Below, piece by piece: positions 14,728 through 22,116 of a stretch of DNA of 37,482 bases. How positions within the stretch are numbered: position 1 is the first letter of the stretch; every line of letters starts with the position of its first letter. This DNA is from Paludibacteraceae bacterium (GTDB taxonomy: Bacteria > Bacteroidota > Bacteroidia > Bacteroidales > Paludibacteraceae), in assembly GCA_017558065.1 (NCBI GenBank), contig JAFYWK010000048.1, positions 1 to 37,482 on the forward strand, in the 5' to 3' direction. The notes beneath the pieces are model-generated. The model was not told the origin of the DNA and made no database searches. It worked only from the letters and a program-made list of their open reading frames with translations. A program made the translations under genes and the position numbers.

Positions 14728-14967
14728 TTTGCTATAAAAGACTAAATTTCTATGAAAAAGGGTAGGGATGTGAATTTTCTTAAAAAATATTTCGCTATTG
14801 CAGATATGTAAATTTCTAAATAAATCACACATAACGGAGCATGTAATTCACAAATATATACTATCTGTGCTATATGTTAATTCAGTAATGAAAATCATAT
14901 GTACTGATGAGTAAACGCCGCTAAATAGCACTTATAGTAGCATTGTTTTTAATGTTATAATATAAAT

Positions 14968-15088
14968 AAAATCAATCATTTATAACGTTTATATAAACTA
15001 ATAAATATGGATAATAAGTGCACCGTTGGCTGTGCCTTGAGTAAATACGCGATTATTTGTTGGTTAAATAATATAAATGATTGATTTT
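14968..15088. repeat. Perfect 17-base inverted repeat enclosing about 87 bases
   Basis: Arms AAAATCAATCATTTATA (14968-14984) and its exact complement (15072-15088). Inside are a 12-base palindrome GTTTATATAAAC (14987-14998) and a GC-richer hairpin around GCACCGTTGGCTGTGC (about 15019-15034). No flanking target-site duplication is visible, and there is no ORF. Confidence 0.75.
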
Positions 15089-15239
15089 CAATAAAAGTAC
15101 ACAGATTACTTAAATTAACTATAGATATTAGTATCTGCTTGTAAATCAAGTTATGTGTATTGTGTATGTTGATTATGCATAATTGGATATTATTTGCAAA
15201 TGTGAATTGTATTTATTTTTGAAAAGTGAATTGTTGGAT

Positions 15240-15270
15240 TTGCATATGTGAAATATTTTTCATATCTTTG
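15240..15270 (+). promoter_or_regulatory. Promoter for the XRE regulator
   Basis: TTG (15240-15242), a 20-base spacer and TATCTTTG (15263-15270). It implies a leader of about 85 bases. Confidence 0.7.
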
Positions 15271-15290
15271 CACCCGATTTTGATGGTAAG

Positions 15291-15357
15291 TTGTAAATAG
15301 TGCAAGTTATAGAATAAATCGTAGTTTGTAAATTGTAAATAGTCAATTGTCAAATAG
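15291..15357 (+). repeat. A/T-rich repeats in the XRE regulator leader
   Basis: TTGTAAATAG occurs at 15291-15300 and 15333-15342, with TTTGTAAA and TCAATTGTCAAATAG filling the space up to the ATG. It is degenerate, but in the same leader position as the other arrays. Confidence 0.5.
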
Positions 15358-15362
15358 TAAAT

Positions 15363-15758
15363 ATGAATGAGCGTGATCGTGTATTGCAGGTAATGCAATC
15401 GGAAGGCATGAATGCCAAGCAGTTTTGTCAGGAAGTGGGTATTAGTCAGGGAACGTTGTCTAATATCATGGGTGGAAGGAATAAGCCCAGTTTGGATGTG
15501 ATGCAAGCAATATTGCGTCGTTTTCGTGCGGTGAGTTGTGATTGGTTGATTATGGGTGTGGGCACGATGTATGTGGCTGGTGCGAGAGAGGAAGGTATGT
15601 TGCCGCTATTTGATAGTGATACAAAGGCGGAGGAAGCTGTTGTGCCAGTGGCGAACGTTATGGTTGAGGAAAAGAAGACGACGATGGCTGTTGTGGCATC
15701 CCGAACGGTGTCAAAGATTATGGTCTTTTACTCCGATGGTACGTTTGAGGAGCGGTAG
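15363..15758 (+). CDS. XRE/Cro-C1-type transcriptional regulator
   Basis: A 131-residue protein. Residues 1-60 form a helix-turn-helix of the Cro/C1 type: MNAKQFCQEVGISQGTLSNI is the recognition region, followed by GRNKPSLDVMQAILRRF. A linker follows, and a less conserved C-terminus ends with a short beta-like segment (SKIMVFYSDGTFEER), perhaps for dimerisation or ligand binding. Targets are unknown. Inverted repeats in the 800 bases upstream are natural candidates for autoregulatory sites, but this is inference. A terminator follows about 50 bases past the stop. Confidence 0.85.
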   Translation: MNERDRVLQVMQSEGMNAKQFCQEVGISQGTLSNIMGGRNKPSLDVMQAILRRFRAVSCDWLIMGVGTMYVAGAREEGMLPLFDSDTKAEEAVVPVANVMVEEKKTTMAVVASRTVSKIMVFYSDGTFEER

Positions 15759-15809
15759 ATAATTGTCGTGTTGTAACGAATATTTGTGTTTTTCAACATT
15801 TTATTTCGT

Positions 15810-15848
15810 AAAATCGCGCTATGTATTTGCATAGTTGCGATTTTTTTT
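15810..15848 (+). terminator. Terminator overlapping the next promoter
   Basis: AAAATCGC (15810-15817) pairs with GCGATTTT (15837-15844), extended by CTATG/CATAG, with loop TATTTG and then a T8 run. The loop carries the -33 TTTG, and the T run is the spacer of the aminotransferase promoter. Confidence 0.75.
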
Positions 15849-15857
15849 GTACTTTTG
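15827..15857 (+). promoter_or_regulatory. Promoter for the aminotransferase gene
   Basis: TTG (15827-15829), a 20-base spacer and TACTTTTG (15850-15857), 25 bases before the ATG at 15883. Confidence 0.75.
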
Positions 15858-15882
15858 CACGAAATTTCTAATCTTTTGCGTT

Positions 15883-17082
15883 ATGGAAATCTCTAATCGA
15901 GCACAGAGCATGCCGCAGTCGCCAATTCGTAAGTTGGCTAAGTATGCAGAAGCGGCGCACCGAAATGGTATTCATATTTATTCTCTCAACATTGGTCAGC
16001 CAGACATACAAACACCTGATTGTGCTAAGGATGCCATTGCACATTTTCATAAGGATATACTTGATTATTCGCCTTCTCAGGGTGTTCTTTCTTTGCGTGC
16101 GAAGATGGTGGGGTATTATGCGGAATATGGTATAGACATTTCGCCCGATGAGATTATTATCACTTCGGGCGGTTCGGAGGCGATTATGTTTGCCTATATG
16201 GCGTGTCTTAATCCTGGTGATGAGATTCTCATTACGGACCCCAGTTATGCCAATTATATGGCTTTTGCGGTGTCTTGTGGTGCGGTTATCAAACCTATCA
16301 AGACTAATATAGAAGATGGATTTAAACTGCCATCGGTAGAGGAGTTTGAGAAGCAGATTACAGATAAGACGCGCGCTATTCTGATATGCAATCCTAATAA
16401 TCCTACAGGATATTTGTACACCAAGCAGGAGATGTTGCAAATACGTGATTTGGTAAAGAAATACAATTTGTATCTCTTTTCTGACGAGGTGTATCGTGAG
16501 TTTATTTACACGAAGCGTCCTTATATCTCAGCTTTTCATCTGGAGGGGATAGAGGATCATGTGATATTGATTGATTCGGTGAGCAAGCGTTATTCGTTGT
16601 GTGGTGTGCGTATTGGTGCGTTGATTACGAAGAACAAAGAGGTTCATCAAGCGGTGATGAAGTTCTGTCAGGCGCGCCTCTCACCCCCTTTGATGGGGCA
16701 GGTGATTGCAGAGTCAGCCTTGGCTACGCCTCATGAGTATATGGAGGAAGTGTATGATGAGTACTTGTCGCGTCGTAATTTCTTGATTGACCAACTGAAT
16801 CAGATTCCAGGTGTGTTTGCTCCTACGCCTATGGGTGCGTTTTATGTGATGGTGCAATTGCCTGTGGACGATACGGATAAGTTCTGCCAGTGGTGTCTAA
16901 CGGATTTTCAGTATGAGGGTCAGACGGTGATGATGGCGCCAGGTAGTGGCTTCTACACGAATCCTGAAGATGGTCGTCAGCAGGTGCGAATAGCGTATAT
17001 CCTCAACAAGGAGGACTTGGTTAAGGCGGTCTTGGTGCTTCGTAAGGCACTGGAGGCGTATAATGCGCAAGATGGCAATTAG
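15883..17082 (+). CDS. PLP-dependent class I/II aminotransferase
   Basis: A 399-residue fold-type I aminotransferase of the aspartate aminotransferase subfamily. Visible are the substrate-side SLNIGQPDIQTPD near 34-46, TSGGSEA at 94-100, CNPNNPTG at 169-176, the cofactor-ring Asp201 in SDEVY, catalytic Lys235 in SVSKRYSLCGVRIGA, and a C-terminal Arg in VRIAY for the substrate carboxylate. It transfers amino groups to 2-oxoacids; the amino acid substrate cannot be deduced. The start at 15883 lies downstream of the promoter; an in-frame TTG at 15835 would lie within it. The stop overlaps the umuC stop on the other strand. Confidence 0.9.
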   Translation: MEISNRAQSMPQSPIRKLAKYAEAAHRNGIHIYSLNIGQPDIQTPDCAKDAIAHFHKDILDYSPSQGVLSLRAKMVGYYAEYGIDISPDEIIITSGGSEAIMFAYMACLNPGDEILITDPSYANYMAFAVSCGAVIKPIKTNIEDGFKLPSVEEFEKQITDKTRAILICNPNNPTGYLYTKQEMLQIRDLVKKYNLYLFSDEVYREFIYTKRPYISAFHLEGIEDHVILIDSVSKRYSLCGVRIGALITKNKEVHQAVMKFCQARLSPPLMGQVIAESALATPHEYMEEVYDEYLSRRNFLIDQLNQIPGVFAPTPMGAFYVMVQLPVDDTDKFCQWCLTDFQYEGQTVMMAPGSGFYTNPEDGRQQVRIAYILNKEDLVKAVLVLRKALEAYNAQDGN

Positions 17083-18347
17083 CATTTCAGCACGAGTATA
17101 TCACGCAGATTGGTGGTGTAGCAAGGAGAAAGTTTCTCGCGTTTGGTAAGCGGTTCGTTCGTGTTGAGCACTTGCGTGGCTACCTTGAGTGCTGTTTTTC
17201 CATATTGGCTATTGATACGATCGATGGCTTTTTGTAGTCGTTCGTCACGCTCTTTGGGTCGCTCATCAAACAGCATTTGCTGGGCATTGTCGGCTGATGT
17301 AAGGTTCATCAGCACTACACCTGCTTTCTTGTATGGATAGGGCTTCCATTGCTTGCGCAGGGCGGTCAGCATGTAGCCAATCAGTTCGGTGGTGATAGCC
17401 GTAGGGAAAGGGAGAGTCACTACCTGATGGATTACCTGCATTTCCCCTTCCGCAAAGCGCGAGGTGTGTGCATATACGATAAACTGGCGGCACAGACTGT
17501 GCTGTCGGCGTAGTTTCTCGGCGCAGTAACTCATAAAGTCCACCAGGGCTTTTTCCAATGTGTGGCGATCACTTATTCCGTGTTCAAAGGTGCGCGATTG
17601 CGAAATGCTTTGTCGCTCGGCACGATCGGAGATGTCGATGCAGTCGTAGCCGTTGAGTTCTTGCCAAGTCTGTAGTCCTGGTTTGTGCAGCAGGTTTCGC
17701 GCGAACTCAGGCAGCCGTTGGCTGAAGTCCCATGCGGTGACTACACCTGCGGGTAGGAGTTTTTTTCGTGCTTGCCTACCAATTCCCCATACATCTTCGA
17801 TGTCAAAGCCTTGCAGGGCTTTCTGCCGTTTCTCGTCGGTGTCGATGATACATACGCCGTTGTAGGCAGGGTATTGCTTGGCGTACTTGCTGGCAATCTT
17901 GGCGAGTGTGCGAGTAGGTGCTAATCCGATGGACACAGGTATGCCCACCCATTTGCGGATTTGCAGGACCACTTGCTCGTAATAGGGTTTGAGTTCGTGT
18001 ACGGGCATGTGGTCGCAATGCAAAAAGGCCTCGTCGATGGAGTACTGATCCAGTCGTGGCGTGTGTTTGGCAAGTATGCTCATTACTCTGCTGCTCAGGT
18101 CGCCGTATAAACTGAAGTTCGATGAGAATGCAGTTACTATGGTCTCTTGCCTTTCGCCTAATCGCCTTTTCGCCTCAAACCACGGTTCTCCCATCTTGAT
18201 GCCGAGTTTTTTAGCTTCGTTGCAACGCGATACTACGCAACCATCATTGCCCGATAGTACAACTACGGGTTTTCCTTCGAGGTCGGGGCGAAACACTCGC
18301 TCACACGATACGAAGAAATTGTTGCAATCGCATAATGCGTACATCAT
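17079..18347 (-). CDS. umuC: Translesion DNA polymerase V subunit UmuC
   Basis: A 422-residue Y-family polymerase of normal UmuC length. It begins ALCDCNNFFVSCERVF, which includes the first metal-binding Asp. GKPVVVLSGNDGCVVSRCNEAK and the catalytic YSIDEAFL follow, then the helix-hairpin-helix DVWGIGRQARKKL near 190 and the little-finger domain. With processed UmuD it copies past DNA damage in the SOS response. ATGATG at the start overlaps the umuD TGA, so the two genes are translationally coupled; either Met may be used. Residues about 63-75 (KRRLGERQETIV) are encoded by an AGGCGAA-type repeat array that slightly lengthens this loop. Confidence 0.95.
   Translation of the reverse strand: MMYALCDCNNFFVSCERVFRPDLEGKPVVVLSGNDGCVVSRCNEAKKLGIKMGEPWFEAKRRLGERQETIVTAFSSNFSLYGDLSSRVMSILAKHTPRLDQYSIDEAFLHCDHMPVHELKPYYEQVVLQIRKWVGIPVSIGLAPTRTLAKIASKYAKQYPAYNGVCIIDTDEKRQKALQGFDIEDVWGIGRQARKKLLPAGVVTAWDFSQRLPEFARNLLHKPGLQTWQELNGYDCIDISDRAERQSISQSRTFEHGISDRHTLEKALVDFMSYCAEKLRRQHSLCRQFIVYAHTSRFAEGEMQVIHQVVTLPFPTAITTELIGYMLTALRKQWKPYPYKKAGVVLMNLTSADNAQQMLFDERPKERDERLQKAIDRINSQYGKTALKVATQVLNTNEPLTKREKLSPCYTTNLRDILVLKC
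18146..18175 (-). repeat. AGGCGAA-type array inside umuC
   Basis: Minus-strand units are AGGCGAAA, AGGCGATT, AGGCGAA and AGGCAAG. The final unit is the same as in the two 49-base arrays. The reading frame is kept. Confidence 0.65.
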
Positions 18348-18769
18348 AGTTTATGCACGCAATGGGTGATGACACCCCAAATGCAGAACTGGTTGTCTGC
18401 GGTTACTCTGAGCTTCTGAAAATCCTTGTTGTGTGGTATGAGCCACGCACATTGGTTTTTGGCGTCGAATTGATACTCTTTGATGGTAAATTCGCCGTCG
18501 ATGCAAGCAGCTACATAATTGCCGTTCTGTGCTTCTAATGAGCGGTCAATCACCACGATGTCGCCATCGTGTATGCCTGCTTCTATCATGCTGTTGCCCG
18601 AGATGCGGGCGTAGAAGGTGCTTTCGGGGTGGCGCACCATCTCACGGGCGAGATCGATGGTCTCTCCCGCATGGTCTTGTGCTGGGCTAGGAAATCCAGC
18701 TTGTAAGCCATCAGCAATCTCTAGTTCGATGCCCATGTCGTGGGCAGTGGATATGTCGGTTAGTTTCAT
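18344..18769 (-). CDS. umuD: UmuD, LexA-like self-cleaving subunit of DNA polymerase V
   Basis: A 141-residue S24 peptidase-type protein. The numbering coincides with E. coli UmuD: cleavage site Ala24-Gly25 before FPSPA, nucleophile Ser60 in SGNSM, and Lys97 in EFTIKEY. After RecA-stimulated self-cleavage, UmuD' joins UmuC to form polymerase V. The start at 18769 (MKLTDI) lies downstream of a promoter; longer in-frame starts would run through the promoter and hairpin. The last codon and TGA overlap the umuC ATG by four bases. Confidence 0.93.
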   Translation of the reverse strand: MKLTDISTAHDMGIELEIADGLQAGFPSPAQDHAGETIDLAREMVRHPESTFYARISGNSMIEAGIHDGDIVVIDRSLEAQNGNYVAACIDGEFTIKEYQFDAKNQCAWLIPHNKDFQKLRVTADNQFCIWGVITHCVHKL

Positions 18770-18791
18770 AAATGTTTTGCGATTTTCAGTG

Positions 18792-18822
18792 CAAAGATAG
18801 TACTTTTTTTTGAAGTGTACAA
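18792..18822 (-). promoter_or_regulatory. Promoter for umuDC
   Basis: Minus-strand TATCTTTG (complement of 18792-18799), a 20-base spacer and TTG (18820-18822). The spacer region contains GTAC at both ends around an A/T run (18801-18819), a possible but unproven operator for SOS control. Confidence 0.7.
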
Positions 18823-18851
18823 GAAAAATCGCTTCGGAGGGCGATTTTTCT
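18822..18851. terminator. Perfect hairpin upstream of the umuDC promoter
   Basis: AGAAAAATCGC (18822-18832) pairs perfectly with 18841-18851 across an 8-base loop (TTCGGAGG), and T tracts follow on both strands. It has terminator form. But it lies upstream of umuDC, where no gene reads into it from the right on the minus strand, so it may insulate or regulate instead. Confidence 0.5.
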
Positions 18852-18923
18852 GGTGGATTGTGTAGGGTGTAGAGTGTAAAGGCAGGTGATAGCTGCTTGA
18901 TTATATGCTCATCACTCGGCGAG

Positions 18924-18967
18924 GTCACGATAAAGTCACGATGAAGTCACGATGAGATCACGATGGA
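18924..18967. repeat. 11-base tandem array, four units
   Basis: Units are GTCACGATAAA, GTCACGATGAA, GTCACGATGAG and ATCACGATGGA. It lies in the gap between umuD and the divergent phosphoesterase gene. The 11-base period puts each unit on the same face of the helix. The rest of the 418-base gap holds the two promoters and the hairpin. Confidence 0.85.
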
Positions 18968-19120
18968 GATAGGTGGCAAATGGGTGGCATACAAAGGGGG
19001 AAAGAAGGGGGATCAAGAATTATGAGAATTTGCGGAAGCGAAGCGAATAATAGTTTGAGGTGTTTTTTTGATACTTACAAGTGGCAAAAGGAAAGAAAAA
19101 CAATAATTTTTAATTATTAT

Positions 19121-19151
19121 TTGCGTATGTCGAAAAAAAGCAGTACCTTTG
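19121..19151 (+). promoter_or_regulatory. Promoter for the phosphoesterase gene and probably the V-ATPase operon
   Basis: TTG (19121-19123), a 20-base spacer and TACCTTTG (19144-19151). I see no further TAnnTTTG promoter between here and the start of the subunit E gene (20810). Confidence 0.75.
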
Positions 19152-19187
19152 CAAAGTTTGTGGAAAATCGAAATGATTCAACTAGAA

Positions 19188-20801
19188 ATGAAGCTTTTAT
19201 TAAAAATAAAACAATTTGCTGCAGAGAAGATGGTTCTCTGTGTGTTTTTGGTGTTATTCGCATCAGTTGCTGTAGCGCAAGAGCGTGTGATGTTGATTGC
19301 CGATCCACACGTATTGGCCAGTTCGCTTGTGGAGCAAGGTGCTGCTATGGATGAGATGATGGCTGGACAGCGTAAGATGCTCGATATAAGCGAAGAGGTG
19401 TTTATGGCACTGATAGATACAGCATTGGCGCACAAGCCAGCCTTGGTGCTTATTCCTGGTGACTTGACCAAGGATGGCGAGATTGAGAGCCATGATGTGG
19501 TGGTGGCACAAATTGACAAATTGCAGGCAGCAGGTATCAACGTATTGCTTATTCCTGGAAATCACGATATTGGTGGCAAAGCATACGCATACCAAGGTAG
19601 CGAGAAGGTGACTGTGGATGTGTTGGCTGATACAGAATGGGAGAGCCAATATGCTATGGTGTATGAGCGAGTCATAGCTAAAGATCCTAATTCGCATAGC
19701 TATGTGGCTGAACCATTGCGCGGTGTGACCGTGTTGGGTATTGATGCTTCGCATAACGATGGCGAGGGCTATTTGTCAGAAGAGAGTTTGGTGTGGGTAC
19801 TTGCACAGGCGGATGCCGCCAGCGAAAAAGGTAATATGGTATTGGCAATGTGCCATTGGCAAATCTTGGAGCATGTGGATGGTGGCGGTTTGGATGCGGA
19901 TGTTACTGCGCGATTGCAAAATGCAGATGCGGTGCGTGACCAACTCATGGCTCACGGTGTGCGCATGCTGTTCACAGGACACGTACACGTGAACAGTATA
20001 TCAACCTACCGCGATACGCTACAGATGAGTAGTGATAGTATCATGGAGATTAGCACAGGTTCGCCTATTACCTATCCATGTCCATATCGCTGGTTGACCA
20101 TGTCGCAAGACAGAAGCACCATAGCTGTAGAAACAGACTACTTGACTGCACTGACGGATTATGCCGATTTAACTGCGTATAGTCGTGAGTGGATGAGAGA
20201 GCATGCTAAGGTGATGATTCCAGCCCTGTCTGTTCGTATCTTTGACCAAGCAATGGGCGTGATAGAAGACTATATAGTGAAAAATGTGCCTATGGGTAGC
20301 ATGATTTTCCAAATGTTGAAGATGTCTCTTCCTCAAACGGATGCCGAGAAGACTAAGTTGGTAGAAAAGCATATCGGATTAACAATCATTGAACTGTATC
20401 TGCTCCATAGCGAAGCCAATGAGCCAGAATGTGCGCATGCCGATTCGTTGGCACAAGCATTATACGATGGGGTAGGCAATATGATGCATGAACTGACAGA
20501 CGCTACCTTGCAGAAGTACGGAAGCATACAACAGGCGATGATAGACATGGTCAACGAAACGATGCAACCATCGGTGCAGTCCTTGGTGGAAGATCGTACG
20601 CATTGGGCTTCGCCATATAGCGACCTTACAGACGACTTGAGTGGCGCATGGGTAATCAATGAACCAATGACATACACTCCAGTGGAGGATGTAACGGATA
20701 GCGAGGAGGGCGGAACGATATACGACCTGCTTGGACGTCGCGTAGCTGAAACCCATTATCGTGGCGTATATATACAAAATGGAAAGAAATTTATAAAATA
20801 A
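19188..20801 (+). CDS. Secreted calcineurin-like metallophosphoesterase with Por-type C-terminal tail
   Basis: A 537-residue protein with a signal peptide (to about Ala30). The calcineurin-like metal motifs occur in order: D39xH41, GD at 91-92, GNHD at 124-127, a CHW histidine near 224, and GHVH near 265. The last 27 residues (IYDLLGRRVAETHYRGVYIQ and a NGKKFIK end) resemble type A C-terminal sorting signals of the Por (type IX) secretion system, suggesting outward delivery or surface attachment. The substrate is unknown. The start could also be Met at 19173 or 19230; 19188 gives a signal peptide with a basic n-region. Only 8 bases separate its stop from the subunit E gene of the V-ATPase, so it appears to head that operon. 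Confidence 0.85.
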   Translation: MKLLLKIKQFAAEKMVLCVFLVLFASVAVAQERVMLIADPHVLASSLVEQGAAMDEMMAGQRKMLDISEEVFMALIDTALAHKPALVLIPGDLTKDGEIESHDVVVAQIDKLQAAGINVLLIPGNHDIGGKAYAYQGSEKVTVDVLADTEWESQYAMVYERVIAKDPNSHSYVAEPLRGVTVLGIDASHNDGEGYLSEESLVWVLAQADAASEKGNMVLAMCHWQILEHVDGGGLDADVTARLQNADAVRDQLMAHGVRMLFTGHVHVNSISTYRDTLQMSSDSIMEISTGSPITYPCPYRWLTMSQDRSTIAVETDYLTALTDYADLTAYSREWMREHAKVMIPALSVRIFDQAMGVIEDYIVKNVPMGSMIFQMLKMSLPQTDAEKTKLVEKHIGLTIIELYLLHSEANEPECAHADSLAQALYDGVGNMMHELTDATLQKYGSIQQAMIDMVNETMQPSVQSLVEDRTHWASPYSDLTDDLSGAWVINEPMTYTPVEDVTDSEEGGTIYDLLGRRVAETHYRGVYIQNGKKFIK

Positions 20802-20809
20802 TATACACA

Positions 20810-21394
20810 ATGAATTTATCAGAATTGACCAACAAAATCTACGCGGAAGGCGTAGAGAAAGGTAATGCCGAGGCAGCAGCGATTGTAGCGAAAGCACAAG
20901 AGCAAGCAGCTGCTATCGTGGCTAAGGCCGAGAAAGAGGCAGCTGAGAAATTGGCTGCTGCAGAAGCAAAATTGGCAGAGATGGACAAGAACACTCGTGC
21001 CGAGTTGAAACTCTTTGCTGAGCAAAGCGTAAGCGCACTCAAGACAGAGGTAACCAACCTCTTGACCGAGCAAGTGGCTGCTGATAGCGTGAAAGCTGCT
21101 ACCGCTGACGCAAAATTCATGCAAGGCGTGATCGCTAAGCTCGCAGAGCAAATGGCGAAAGATGGCGATGTAACTATTGAGGCAAAAGACGCAGAGGCAC
21201 TGAAGAAATACTTTGCTGCTAACGCAAAAGGTTTGCTCGAGAAAGGCGTGAAGATCAACGAGGTGAAGGGTATCAAGACCGACTTCGCTATCGTACCTGA
21301 GAAAGGTGGCTACAAGTTGAACTTCGGCGAGAAGGAGTTTGTAGAGTACTTCAAAGAGTTCTTGCGTCCACAATTGATCGAATTGCTTTTCTAA
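20810..21394 (+). CDS. atpE: V-type ATPase subunit E
   Basis: A 194-residue protein. Residues 1-80 are an Ala/Glu/Lys-rich helix with coiled-coil character, as in the E peripheral stalk. The C-terminal domain is globular and ends EYFKEFLRPQLIELLF. Subunit E connects the catalytic A3B3 head to the membrane subunit I and resists torque. It is the first gene of the ATPase set and overlaps the next by one base (TAATG). The identity relies on composition, the C-terminal pattern and the operon position. Confidence 0.88.
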   Translation: MNLSELTNKIYAEGVEKGNAEAAAIVAKAQEQAAAIVAKAEKEAAEKLAAAEAKLAEMDKNTRAELKLFAEQSVSALKTEVTNLLTEQVAADSVKAATADAKFMQGVIAKLAEQMAKDGDVTIEAKDAEALKKYFAANAKGLLEKGVKINEVKGIKTDFAIVPEKGGYKLNFGEKEFVEYFKEFLRPQLIELLF

Positions 21395-22113
21395 TGGGAT
21401 ACGAATGTTTACTGGCTGGTTTGCCTGATTTGAAAGCGGGAGGAGAGGCACCGATGAGTATCGATGCTCTCATGGAACTTTTTGGTGAGACACTCGCCGA
21501 GAAGGACCTGCAACTGCTTTCAGTATTGCGTATGCCATCTGATGCGCAGGAAGTGCTGGATAAGATTGCCGAGTATGACGAGACAATCTTGAATCAGCCA
21601 AGCTGGTGGGAAGACGCACGCGAAGTGTTGTCTGAAACTGACTTGCGCACGCAGGTGCTATACGAAATGGGTCTTGCGAGCAAAAACGCGTTCGTTCGCA
21701 AATGGTTTGCATTCAACCAAGACATGAACAATGTGTTGGCAGCAACTATTTGTCGTCGTCACGGTTTTGATGTGCGTAAGGCAATCGTTGGGCATAACCC
21801 TGTGGCTGAGATCTTGCGTAAGGACTTGCCACAAAAGGATTTTGGCTTGGCAGGCGTGATGGATAATCTGTCGGAAGTGATGGCGCTCGTGGAGATTGAT
21901 AACCTCATGGAGCGTGAGAAACAGATGGACGCCATTCGCTTTGCATGGTTGGAAGAGAAGACACTGTTCGTGAACTTCTCCATTGAGAATGTATTGGCTT
22001 ACTACTTGCAAGCAGAGATGCTGAATCGCTGGGCGGTATTGACCGTAGAACAAGGCGAGCAAGTGTTCCGCGAACTGGTAGCAGGCATGAAAAAAGGAAT
22101 AAAATTAGATTAA
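21394..22113 (+). CDS. DUF2764 family protein of the V-ATPase operon
   Basis: A 239-residue soluble, helical protein beginning MGYECLLAGLPDL, characteristic of DUF2764. Genes of this family lie between subunits E and A in Bacteroidota, Chlamydiae and spirochaetes. In archaeal operons this slot holds subunit C, the socket between the rotor and the central axle. The position and absence of another C gene suggest that this is a highly diverged C-type subunit. That role is inference. Confidence 0.85.
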   Translation: MGYECLLAGLPDLKAGGEAPMSIDALMELFGETLAEKDLQLLSVLRMPSDAQEVLDKIAEYDETILNQPSWWEDAREVLSETDLRTQVLYEMGLASKNAFVRKWFAFNQDMNNVLAATICRRHGFDVRKAIVGHNPVAEILRKDLPQKDFGLAGVMDNLSEVMALVEIDNLMEREKQMDAIRFAWLEEKTLFVNFSIENVLAYYLQAEMLNRWAVLTVEQGEQVFRELVAGMKKGIKLD

Positions 22114-22116
22114 GAT

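Noticed and set aside
14968-15088. MITE or insertion sequence remnant
   Set aside because: No target-site duplication and no transposase fragment. It is kept only as an inverted repeat.
14540-15362. Replication origin in the AT-rich gap
   Set aside because: No cluster of TTATNCACA-type DnaA boxes and no origin-associated genes nearby.
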